NCBI GenBank assembly: GCA_947063485.1
Contig: CAMSSU010000008.1
Coordinates: 1-51,438 of the forward strand
DNA length: 51,438 nucleotides
Direction: 5' to 3'
Origin: an uncultured Clostridia bacterium
GTDB lineage: Bacteria; Bacillota; Clostridia; Christensenellales; Christensenellaceae
Program-made: the position numbers and the translations under genes
Notes under the pieces: generated by a model
Database searches by the model: none
Told to the model about the DNA's origin: nothing
The model's input: only the letters and a program-made list of their open reading frames with translations
Shown here: piece by piece, positions 44,562 to 51,438 of the stretch
Numbering within the stretch: position 1 is the first letter of the stretch
Layout of the letters: each line of letters begins with the position of its first letter

Positions 44562-46499
44562 TCACGAAAGAAGCGCTAAGAAAGCTTCTTCATCTAAAAT
44601 TTCTATGCCAAGGCTCTGGGCTTTTGCGAGCTTGGAGCCGGCTTTCTCCCCTGCCACGAGCAGATGCGTGTTTTTCCCGACGGCAGATTGCAAGATGCCG
44701 CCTCTTTTTTCTATCTGCTCCCCAGCCTCTTTTCTCGTCATAGAGGCCAGCGTTCCCGTCACGACGACATTTTTTCCCGCAAAAATGCCTTCCTTTTTCT
44801 CATATGCCTTGGGCTTCATGCCGCAGTCCCAGAGTTTTTGCAGCGTTTTCTGCACCTGCTGGCTGGCAAAAAAATCCAAAATAGACTGCGCCACAATCTC
44901 GCCAATATCCCGGATGCCAACTAGCTCTTCCAGGCTGGCCGCCGCGATGGCTTCAAAGCTGCCAAATGCCTCTGCCAGATCCTTGGCCGTCTTTTTGCCG
45001 ACGTTGTTGATGCCCAGCGCGTAGACAAAGTTTGCCAGCTCTGGGGTCTTGCTGCCCTCTATGGCAGAAAAAATATTCTCGGCCTTTTTTTGCTGAATGC
45101 CGGGCAGTTCCAGCAGCTGCTCTTTTGTAATTTGATAGAGATCGCCAATATCCTGCACCAGCCCGTGCTCGAAAAGCAGTTCGGCTGTTTTTTCTGAAAT
45201 GCTCTCCAAATTCATGGCATCTCTGGAGACAAAATGCGCCATTCTCGCAACCAACTGCGGCTTGCAGGAAAGCGTATTGGGGCAGAATAGGTTGGGGCCA
45301 ACCTGCTCCAAGTCACTGCCGCAGGCCGGGCACTGCTTAGGTGCATCCGCATAGACGCCCTCTTCCCCCGGGACAGCTCCCAAAATTTCCGGAATCACAT
45401 CGTTGCTGCGCCGGACGAATACCCTGCACCCAACGGTTACTCTCTTTCTCAAAATGTCTTCCAGGTTATTGAGCGTCGCCCGGCGCACGCTGGCGCCCGC
45501 GATCTGCACTTCTTCCAGCTGCGCAATGGGCGTCAGCTTGCCCGTCCGCCCAAGCTCCCAGAGAATATCCAGAACCTTCGTCGTCACTTCTTCGGCGGCG
45601 AATTTATATGCAATGGCCCAGCGCGGGAATTTTTCTGTATACCCGAGCTGCTCCCGCAGCGCAAAATCCTTGATTTTGATGACCATCCCATCGATGAGAA
45701 AATCCAGGTTCTCCCGGTTCTCTCCGGCCTCCTCGATGCCGCTGATAAGGGCATCAACTGAGCGGTAAACCCGCTCGAACTCGCTCACCTTAAACTTATT
45801 CTCTTTGAGAAATGCGATCATCTGCGTGTGATCTTCAAAATCTCTGCCCTCGATATAGCCGACGTTATAGAAATAGGCGTCCAGCTTGCGCGAAGCCGTT
45901 ACTGCCGTATCCAGGTTGCGCAACGCGCCTGCGCAGGCATTGCGCGCATTCTTGAGCGGCTCTTTGGCCGTTTTGTTATACGCCTCCAGATCCGAGAGGT
46001 GCATGATGGCCTCGCCCTGCACTTCCATTCTGCCCTGAAAGGGAATGGAAAGCGGAATCGAGCGAATCGTCAGCGCCTGCTCATAAATCTCCTCTCCCGT
46101 TACACCGTCTCCGCGGGTTGCCGCTCCGATGAGCCTGCCGCCCTCGTAAGTCAGGTTAATCGTGAGGCCGTCGAATTTATATTCCAGCGTATATTCCGCC
46201 GCAGGCCCTGCGATTTTCTCATTGCGCTTCTCCCAGGCGCGGATCTCCTCGATGGTTTTTGCCTTATCCAGGCTATAAAGCGGCGCAAGATGCGTGTGCT
46301 TCTCAAAGCCTTCCAGCACCGGGCCGCCGACTCTTTTGGTCGGGGAATCGGGCAGGACAATTCCCTGCTCCTTCTCCATCAAAAGCAGGCTGTCATATAG
46401 CGCATCGTATTCGCTGTCGCTGATGCGCGGATTATCCAGCACATAATAGTCGTATGCGTATTCGTTGAGCTGCGAGACGAGCTGTTGCATTTCCTGCAT
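44562..46499 (-). CDS. ligA: NAD-dependent DNA ligase LigA
   Basis: The replicative ligase, 645 aa. N-terminal Ia domain, adenylation domain with the KxDG motif as YKFDG (Lys108), OB fold, a Cys4 zinc finger (CPACGS...CPNTLSC), helix-hairpin-helix repeats and a C-terminal BRCT domain from about residue 570 (IFAGKNVVVTGTL). All domains are present. It starts 11 nt after pcrA. Confidence 0.97.
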   Translation of the reverse strand: MQEMQQLVSQLNEYAYDYYVLDNPRISDSEYDALYDSLLLMEKEQGIVLPDSPTKRVGGPVLEGFEKHTHLAPLYSLDKAKTIEEIRAWEKRNEKIAGPAAEYTLEYKFDGLTINLTYEGGRLIGAATRGDGVTGEEIYEQALTIRSIPLSIPFQGRMEVQGEAIMHLSDLEAYNKTAKEPLKNARNACAGALRNLDTAVTASRKLDAYFYNVGYIEGRDFEDHTQMIAFLKENKFKVSEFERVYRSVDALISGIEEAGENRENLDFLIDGMVIKIKDFALREQLGYTEKFPRWAIAYKFAAEEVTTKVLDILWELGRTGKLTPIAQLEEVQIAGASVRRATLNNLEDILRKRVTVGCRVFVRRSNDVIPEILGAVPGEEGVYADAPKQCPACGSDLEQVGPNLFCPNTLSCKPQLVARMAHFVSRDAMNLESISEKTAELLFEHGLVQDIGDLYQITKEQLLELPGIQQKKAENIFSAIEGSKTPELANFVYALGINNVGKKTAKDLAEAFGSFEAIAAASLEELVGIRDIGEIVAQSILDFFASQQVQKTLQKLWDCGMKPKAYEKKEGIFAGKNVVVTGTLASMTRKEAGEQIEKRGGILQSAVGKNTHLLVAGEKAGSKLAKAQSLGIEILDEEAFLALLS

Positions 46500-46510
46500 G
46501 ACAAGCCTTC

Positions 46511-48703
46511 CTATCTGACAATTTTCAGCGGGGCAAAGCTCAAAAACAGTTTGCGCTCTGCGTCTGCAAAAGAGACGACCGCAACCTTCTGATCTCCCTC
46601 GCCCATAATAGACTTAATTTTCCCCTGGCCAAATTTTTTATGCTCTACCACCATGCCCGGCGCGAAATCGCCCGCGGCTTCCTGCGCCTGCGGCTTAAAT
46701 TCGGCTTTCTTCTGGAAGAAAATCGGCTTGGGCGATGCCGCCGGCGCCTTTTCCCGGCGCGGCATCCGGGAAATGGGCGTGAGTTCCTCCATCATCTCTT
46801 TGGGGATATCCATCAAAAACCGCGACGGGTAGTTCTCGCTCTGGCCGGAATAGAGGTTTCGCGTCATGCAGTTGGTAAAATACAGGGTGTTTTTCGCCCG
46901 GGTAATGCCGACATAGCAGAGCCGGCGCTCCTCATCCAGCTTCCCATTATCCACAGAGCGCTTGGAGGGAAAGAGGTTTTCCTCCATTCCAACCAAAAAC
47001 ACCGTATCGAACTCCAGCCCTTTCGCGCTGTGCATGGTCATCAGCGTAACGCTGCCTTCCTCCGAAACCGTATCTGCATCGCTGATGAGCGAAACCGAGG
47101 AGAGGAAGCCTTCCAGGGTCGGCTCCTCATTCTCTTTTTCATAGGTATAGGCGGAGTTGATGAACTCCTCGACGTTTTCTATCTTGGTCTGCCCCTCGAT
47201 GCTCTCGTCTTCCATCAGCATATCCCGGTATCCAGACGCCGCAAACACCGCCTCCACGATCTCTCCCACGCCTTTTTCCTCGCAGGAAGCGCGGATCTTG
47301 TCCACCGTTTCCAAAAAAGAAGCGAACTTCGATCGGCCGCCGCTCATAAACTCATCCGCCCGCTCCATCGCTTCCAGAAGCGAGAGCCCGTGCGCCGCGG
47401 CAAACCCCCGCAATTTTTGCAGGGAGACATCGCCGATGCCCCGCCTTGGGACGTTGATAATGCGCGCCAGCGCCGTATCCGCCATCGGGTTTTCATAGAC
47501 CGTCAGATACGCCACCATATCCTTGATTTCCTTGCGGGCAAAAAAGCTCATGCCGCCAAAAATCTGATATGGGATGCCATAGATGCGCAGCTTTTCCTCC
47601 AGCACGCGCGACTGCGTGTGCGTGCGGTAAAGCACGGCAAAATCTGTATAGTTCTTGCCCTGGCTGACCAGGCTGCTGATCTCTCTGGCGACGAACTCTG
47701 CCTCGGCATATTCGTTTGGCGCAGTATAGACCTTGGGCAGCGCCCCGGTTTTTCTGGCAGACCACAGCGTTTTTTGCTTGCGCTCCTCCGCCTTTTGGAT
47801 CACCGCATTGGCGGCATCGAGTATTTTCGCATGAGAGCGGTAGTTCTGCTCCAGCTTAATCACCTGAGTATTCTGGTAATCCCGCTCAAAATCCAGGATG
47901 TTGCGGATATCCGCGCCGCGCCAGGCATAGATGCTCTGATCATCGTCGCCCACGACAAAAAGGTTCTGATATTTATCCGCCAGAATATGCACCAGCTCAT
48001 ACTGCACGCTGTTGGTATCCTGATACTCATCCACCATGATATAGCGGAAACGGTTCTGATAATATTCCCGGGCAGTCTCGCTCTCCCGCAGAACGCGCAG
48101 CATATTCAGCAGCAGATCGTCGAAATCCATGGCGTTCTCCCGCCGCAGCCGATCACAGTACTCCCGGTAGATGGATGGCAGGGCCTGCATGGACTGAACT
48201 GCCTGCATGGACTGAGCTGCCTGCATGGCCTGAGCTGCATAATCTTCCGGCGTCATCTTGGCTTCATTATTTTTGATATTGCTGATATGCGAAAGCACGC
48301 GCCGGGCGTGCTTAACGTCCATTCCCTTGGCCTCCAGCACGCGCTTGACTACCGTGATGCAGTCATCCGTATCGTAAATAGAGAAATTGCGCTCATAGCC
48401 GATCTTGTCCGCATCAAAGCGCAGAAACTTTGCGCACATGGAGTGGAACGTCGAGATCGCCATGCGGCTGACGTCGAAATCCACCAGCGCAGAGATGCGC
48501 TCCTTCATCTCGTTTGCCGCTTTATTCGTAAAAGTTATCGCTAAAATAGAAAAAGGGTCTACCCCTTTTTCATTCACCAAATAAGCAACCCGGTTGGTCA
48601 GTACGCTGGTCTTTCCAGAGCCAGCGCCCGCGAGCACAAGCACAGGCCCTTCCGTCGCCCGGACGGCCCTTTGCTGCACCTCGCTCAAAAAGCTCAAATC
48701 CAT
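46511..48703 (-). CDS. pcrA: ATP-dependent DNA helicase PcrA/UvrD
   Basis: A superfamily 1A 3'-5' helicase for repair and rolling-circle replication, 730 aa. Walker A AGAGSGKT at 25-32, Walker B VDEYQDTN, QNYRSHAKIL and the C-terminal GITRAKNTLYF are present, plus the C-terminal Tudor-like tail (VVEHKKFGQGKIKSI). Residues 157-174 are an in-frame sixfold-residue repeat, A-A/V-Q-A/S-M-Q three times, in the 1B region, encoded by an 18-bp tandem repeat. Confidence 0.97.
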   Translation of the reverse strand: MDLSFLSEVQQRAVRATEGPVLVLAGAGSGKTSVLTNRVAYLVNEKGVDPFSILAITFTNKAANEMKERISALVDFDVSRMAISTFHSMCAKFLRFDADKIGYERNFSIYDTDDCITVVKRVLEAKGMDVKHARRVLSHISNIKNNEAKMTPEDYAAQAMQAAQSMQAVQSMQALPSIYREYCDRLRRENAMDFDDLLLNMLRVLRESETAREYYQNRFRYIMVDEYQDTNSVQYELVHILADKYQNLFVVGDDDQSIYAWRGADIRNILDFERDYQNTQVIKLEQNYRSHAKILDAANAVIQKAEERKQKTLWSARKTGALPKVYTAPNEYAEAEFVAREISSLVSQGKNYTDFAVLYRTHTQSRVLEEKLRIYGIPYQIFGGMSFFARKEIKDMVAYLTVYENPMADTALARIINVPRRGIGDVSLQKLRGFAAAHGLSLLEAMERADEFMSGGRSKFASFLETVDKIRASCEEKGVGEIVEAVFAASGYRDMLMEDESIEGQTKIENVEEFINSAYTYEKENEEPTLEGFLSSVSLISDADTVSEEGSVTLMTMHSAKGLEFDTVFLVGMEENLFPSKRSVDNGKLDEERRLCYVGITRAKNTLYFTNCMTRNLYSGQSENYPSRFLMDIPKEMMEELTPISRMPRREKAPAASPKPIFFQKKAEFKPQAQEAAGDFAPGMVVEHKKFGQGKIKSIMGEGDQKVAVVSFADAERKLFLSFAPLKIVR
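48183..48236. repeat. three 18-bp tandem repeats inside pcrA
   Basis: GCCTGCATGGACTGAACT and two near-identical copies (1 and 2 to 3 differences), directly adjacent. The unit is a multiple of three, so copy number changes keep pcrA in frame. Confidence 0.9.
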
Positions 48704-48735
48704 TCTTCTCTCCTAGCAGCCATCTTTTTCAAGCG

Positions 48736-49020
48736 TTATTTCTCTCTGCGCTCCAGCACAAGCCGATATCCGCCTGCCCCATAATGAAGGCATTTATTGA
48801 CGCGGCTCACTGTGGCAGTGCTGGCGCCGGTTTTCTCGGCAACTGCGTTGCAGGTCTGCTTTTCATAGAGCATCCCCGCCACTTTCAGCCGCTGCACCGC
48901 CGCGCTGATCTCGGAGATGGTAAAAAGATCTTCAAAGAAAGCGGCGCATTCTTCCCGGCTCTGAAGCGAGAGGATGGCGTCATAAAGATTGTTGTAATCC
49001 TGCGTACTGCCCTTTTGCAT
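48736..49020 (-). CDS. yerC: TrpR-like protein YerC/YecD
   Basis: A 94-aa DNA-binding protein of the Trp repressor superfamily. LFTISEISAAVQRLKVAGML and the helix-turn-helix NAVAEKTGASTATVSRVNKCL are diagnostic. Targets are unknown. It precedes pcrA, as in several Bacillota, and is the first gene after the promoter at 49051-49078. Confidence 0.94.
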   Translation of the reverse strand: MQKGSTQDYNNLYDAILSLQSREECAAFFEDLFTISEISAAVQRLKVAGMLYEKQTCNAVAEKTGASTATVSRVNKCLHYGAGGYRLVLERREK

Positions 49021-49050
49021 GATAGCGCTCCTTTTATTGTGATATAGTTT

Positions 49051-49078
49051 ATTCTATCATAATTTTGCGCTCCTGCAA
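49051..49078 (-). promoter_or_regulatory. sigma-A promoter for yerC-pcrA-ligA
   Basis: On the minus strand TTGCAG (49078-49073), 16 nt ending in TGA, then TAGAAT (49056-49051). Predicted start near 49044, 24 nt before the yerC ATG. Confidence 0.7.
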
Positions 49079-49089
49079 ATCATCTTTTA

Positions 49090-49707
49090 TCAGATTACGA
49101 TGCTAACAGAAGAAGCCGAGACTTCATAGGCCGTGCGTGTTATTTTTTCGCCCCCGGGCAGGCACTTTTCATACTCCCTGCTCTGGAACCGGCCCTCAAT
49201 CCTCATTTTCTGGCCTACCTGAAGGTTCTTGGCAAACCTGGCGTTCTTCCCCCACGCAATCACGGGGATATAGTCAGATTTTTTGAATGAGCGGTTGACA
49301 GCCAGCAGCATATCCGTGATCTCCCGCCCAAAGGGCGTCACCCGGTATACAGGCGGCTTGCACAAAAATCCCTCCAGAAATACAAAGTTCTGCCGCCTTG
49401 GGCAAAGAGAATCCAGCTCATCCTGCAAGTTTTGGGCAAAGAAACGGATATGCAGATGGTTGATGCTCTTCTCTGCCTGATTATAGGAGCGCAGCTGGCC
49501 CCGCAGGCCAAACGGCGCTTCCCCTTCGGGGACGGCAGAGAGCAGCGACGCCGAAATGATAGTGGGCAGAATATCCATATGCCCGGAAAGCCGGGGAACG
49601 CCAAACCTCATCTGAAAAAACTGCTCATCGTAAGTGGAATGGCTATAAACCGGCTCTTCCAGTATGCGCCCGAACAACTGTGCCTCATTGGTCTCACAAA
49701 TTTTCAT
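49090..49707 (-). CDS. single-stranded-DNA-binding-like protein with OB folds
   Basis: 205 aa. The C-terminal half (about residues 100-205) reads like a diverged SSB/PriB OB fold: FVFLEGFLCKPPVYRVTPFGREITDMLLAVNR, then DYIPVIAWGKNARFAKNLQVGQKMRIEGRFQSREY. The N-terminal half (AQLFGRILEEPVYSHSTYDEQFFQM...LRGQLRSYN) looks like a second, weaker OB fold. The acidic SSB C-terminal tail is missing. It is not the main replicative Ssb; its role is unclear. The ATG at 49707 has GAGAGG upstream; the gene begins 16 nt after the deacetylase-like gene. Confidence 0.78.
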   Translation of the reverse strand: MKICETNEAQLFGRILEEPVYSHSTYDEQFFQMRFGVPRLSGHMDILPTIISASLLSAVPEGEAPFGLRGQLRSYNQAEKSINHLHIRFFAQNLQDELDSLCPRRQNFVFLEGFLCKPPVYRVTPFGREITDMLLAVNRSFKKSDYIPVIAWGKNARFAKNLQVGQKMRIEGRFQSREYEKCLPGGEKITRTAYEVSASSVSIVI

Positions 49708-49723
49708 ATGTGCCTCTCTTTCC

Positions 49724-50497
49724 TTATGCATGAACGGGCGACTGCGTGGGCACAGCGACGCCACTGTTATTTACGGTATAGTCCTCTCCCAGCAAGCCCG
49801 AAACCGTCTCGAACCGATAGCCCAGGCTCTTTAGGCGCGCGATCACTTCCTCGATGGCCGGCGCCGTATTCGGGCTGTTGTTTTGAAATATGAGAATATC
49901 TCCCGGCTTCACCTGCTCCACAATGCGGTTTGCGATCTCCTCTGCATTTTGCTCCGCCTCGCCCATTGCCACGCTGTATCCAACCGGAATCAGCTCAACT
50001 TCCCTGAGCGCCTGATAGGTGGATTCATTGCAGCAGTCATAGGGCACGCGGATGAAACTGCTGTGCACACCCAGCTCATTTAAGGCCTGCTGCGCCTTTT
50101 TTGCATCCTCACAAATCGCCTCTTTGGAAAGGCCGTCATAGTGCTCATGCGCATAGGAGTGGCTGATGAGCTCCATATCGGCATCCGCGATGGCTCTGGC
50201 GGCATCCGGATATTCCCTCGCCCAGATTCCCATGACGGCAAACGTCGCCGGGACGCCCTTTTTGTCTAACACCTCTAGAATCTGCTGGGTATAATCCTCT
50301 TGCCCAAATGCAGTATCGATGGTAATGGCGATGCACTTTTCTTCTGTTTTGACGCTTTTGATCTGATACTGCGTTTTGTTTGAGAAGAACACCGGCGATG
50401 CGGGCATCGTCCCGGCGCAAACGAGCGCAGCCGCCAAAACTACAGCGACGATTGCCCCGCGCCACAGCCATTTTTTCCTGATTAAAAAAACACGCAT
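49724..50497 (-). CDS. polysaccharide deacetylase-like (CE4/NodB) protein
   Basis: 257 aa. A basic N-terminus and signal/TM segment at about residues 10-30 are followed by a NodB fold. Motif 2 is HSYAH (His113, His117) and motif 3 is FIRVPYD. Motif 1 reads TIDTAFG: Asp61 is kept but the usual second Asp is Thr, a change also seen in PdaB-type spore deacetylases. The usual His of motif 5 appears replaced (ILIFQNNS). It may be weak or inactive, or a spore-type variant. It is co-oriented with the SSB-like gene and followed by it after 16 nt. Confidence 0.85.
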   Translation of the reverse strand: MRVFLIRKKWLWRGAIVAVVLAAALVCAGTMPASPVFFSNKTQYQIKSVKTEEKCIAITIDTAFGQEDYTQQILEVLDKKGVPATFAVMGIWAREYPDAARAIADADMELISHSYAHEHYDGLSKEAICEDAKKAQQALNELGVHSSFIRVPYDCCNESTYQALREVELIPVGYSVAMGEAEQNAEEIANRIVEQVKPGDILIFQNNSPNTAPAIEEVIARLKSLGYRFETVSGLLGEDYTVNNSGVAVPTQSPVHA

Positions 50498-50597
50498 AGT
50501 TTCTCACCCCATTCATTCTATGCGTGCAAGTGCCCAGCTATGAAAATACAAAATGAAATCTTCTTTCATCTATCTCACCATCTCGCCAAGCCATAAT

Positions 50598-50636
50598 AAA
50601 AAAGCTCCCTGCAATTTGCAGGGAGCCTTGTTTTTC
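50598..50636 (-). terminator. terminator after the ABC binding-protein gene
   Basis: GCTCCCTGCAA and TTGCAGGGAGC form a perfect stem with a one-base loop, followed on the minus strand by TTTTTTA. It separates the binding protein from the deacetylase-like gene; the remaining gap to 50497 shows no clear sigma-A promoter. Confidence 0.9.
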
Positions 50637-50650
50637 GCTCTTAACTTGGA

Positions 50651-51438
50651 TTAAGCATCCAGCAGCTGGAGCTCTTTGAGGATTGCGCGAGTTGCTTCGT
50701 CGTTCTCCATGGAATCCTTGTCAACGATAGCGCTGCCGCTGTCGATGAATTCCGGAACTTCCTCGCCGAGGGCAGCCTTGTAAGCCGTCATCGTGCCCGT
50801 GTAGCCCATGTTGAACGGGTTCTGGGTAACGACAGCTGCAACCGAGCCGTCTTTGATGTACTCAAGGGAGACAGGCGTGATATCGATTGCGACGATCTTG
50901 ACATCGCCGACTCTTCCAGCTTCCTGAACAGCGGAGAGCGTCGGAGCCAGCTGGCTCTCGCAGCCGGTGATGAAGCCGCCGAAATCCTTCTGAGCCGTCA
51001 GCGTATCGCGGGCGAACGTCAGGTCAGCATCGACAACGCTGTAGGTGAAAAACAGCTTGTAGCATTCCATATCGGGGAAGTTTGCCTCGATATACTCCTG
51101 AGCGCCCCAGGAGCGCTGGCCGTTGGTGATAACGCCGTCGTTCCAGTTGATCATCGCCCAGAGGCCCTTGCCGTCCATGGCTTTGCCCAGAGCTTCGCCG
51201 GCCAGCAGGCCGAGCTTGTGGTTATCCGAAGAAACCAGGCAGACCGGCCAGTCGGACTCAGCCGAGCAGTCGAACAGAACAACAGGAATGTTCTTCTCTT
51301 CGCAGCGGGGCATAACGCCGCCAACAGATGCAGCGTCTGCCGGAGCAATAGCAATCGCATCAACGTCTCTTGCAACAGCGGCTTCGATCATCTCGATCTG
51401 AGCCTGCAGGTTGGTGGAGTCGTCCGGGCCGTTGAAGG
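50651..51438 (-). CDS. sugar-type ABC transporter substrate-binding protein (5' end outside window)
   Basis: The last 262 residues of a periplasmic-binding-protein-like (Peripla_BP_4, RbsB-type) lipoprotein or exported protein. The frame is open through the window edge (first visible residues FNGPDDSTNLQAQIE), so the signal peptide is missing. AVARDVDAIAIAPADAASVGGV, IPVVLFDC and GFITGCESQLAPTLSAVQEAG are typical of binding proteins for ribose-, galactose- or xylose-like sugars; the ligand is not predictable. No permease or ATPase gene follows before the terminator, so they must lie elsewhere or upstream. Confidence 0.92.
   Translation of the reverse strand, partial: FNGPDDSTNLQAQIEMIEAAVARDVDAIAIAPADAASVGGVMPRCEEKNIPVVLFDCSAESDWPVCLVSSDNHKLGLLAGEALGKAMDGKGLWAMINWNDGVITNGQRSWGAQEYIEANFPDMECYKLFFTYSVVDADLTFARDTLTAQKDFGGFITGCESQLAPTLSAVQEAGRVGDVKIVAIDITPVSLEYIKDGSVAAVVTQNPFNMGYTGTMTAYKAALGEEVPEFIDSGSAIVDKDSMENDEATRAILKELQLLDA

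Noticed and set aside
48183-48236. The pcrA repeats as a CRISPR array.
   Set aside because: Units are directly adjacent with no spacers, and they encode protein in frame.
50498-50597. CATAGAAT before the deacetylase-like gene as a sporulation sigma promoter.
   Set aside because: A -10-like box is present but no matching -35 at the expected spacing; too weak to list as a feature.

Overview
This window is chromosomal DNA from a spore-forming member of the Clostridia (Bacillota). The evidence is gene order and content: yqfC-yqfD-phoH-pgpH-ybeY-era-yqzL-recO, yicC-remA-gmk-rpoZ-coaBC-priA-def-fmt-rsmB-rlmN-prpC/prkC-rsgA-rpe, mrnC-rlmB-sigH and yerC-pcrA-ligA are all classic low-GC Gram-positive neighbourhoods. 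YqfC, YqfD, SigH, a CwlD-type amidase and a CE4-type deacetylase point to endospore formation. Family or genus cannot be fixed from the sequence alone. Coding is dense; almost everything lies on the minus strand, with only three plus-strand genes (an LDH-like malate/lactate dehydrogenase, malic enzyme and serS). I see no rRNA or tRNA gene, insertion sequence, prophage or CRISPR array.

Layout. 1-6.3 kb: central carbon genes (LDH-like dehydrogenase with an MDH-type specificity residue, malic enzyme, pyruvate phosphate dikinase) and an L,D-transpeptidase lipoprotein. 6.4-13.8 kb: the rpsU...recO cluster, with rpsU driven by a near-consensus promoter and closed by its own terminator. 13.85-15.5 kb: plus-strand serS behind a complete T-box leader. 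15.7-19.6 kb: prmA-rsmE-mtaB-HIT translation/tRNA modification genes. 19.6-23.4 kb: greA-lysS, an unknown anchored protein, and dusB. 23.4-29.3 kb: one overlapping operon from a cyclase-family gene through tsaD, cwlD-like amidase, a C-N hydrolase, mrnC and rlmB to sigH. 29.4-43.6 kb: the long yicC-to-rpe operon, ending in an unknown lipoprotein. 43.6-49.1 kb: yerC-pcrA-ligA and an AIR-synthase-like gene. 49.1-50.5 kb: an SSB-like protein and a polysaccharide deacetylase-like protein. 50.65 kb to the end: a sugar-type ABC binding protein cut by the window edge.

The most striking item is at 31681-34275. The PP2C phosphatase and the PASTA-domain Ser/Thr kinase, normally two adjacent genes (prpC/stp and prkC/stk), form one uninterrupted 864-residue reading frame. 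This would put a kinase, its opposing phosphatase and a muropeptide-type sensor in one membrane protein. Secondary points are: the LDH-like dehydrogenase carrying Arg at the oxaloacetate/pyruvate discrimination position next to malic enzyme (a malate shunt), with a Rex-like inverted repeat upstream; a promoter placed so that priA mRNA would be leaderless; and an in-frame 18-bp tandem repeat inside pcrA.

Functions are assigned from recognisable motifs and gene order; no database search was possible. Start codons were chosen by Shine-Dalgarno (SD) spacing and overlap with the upstream gene.
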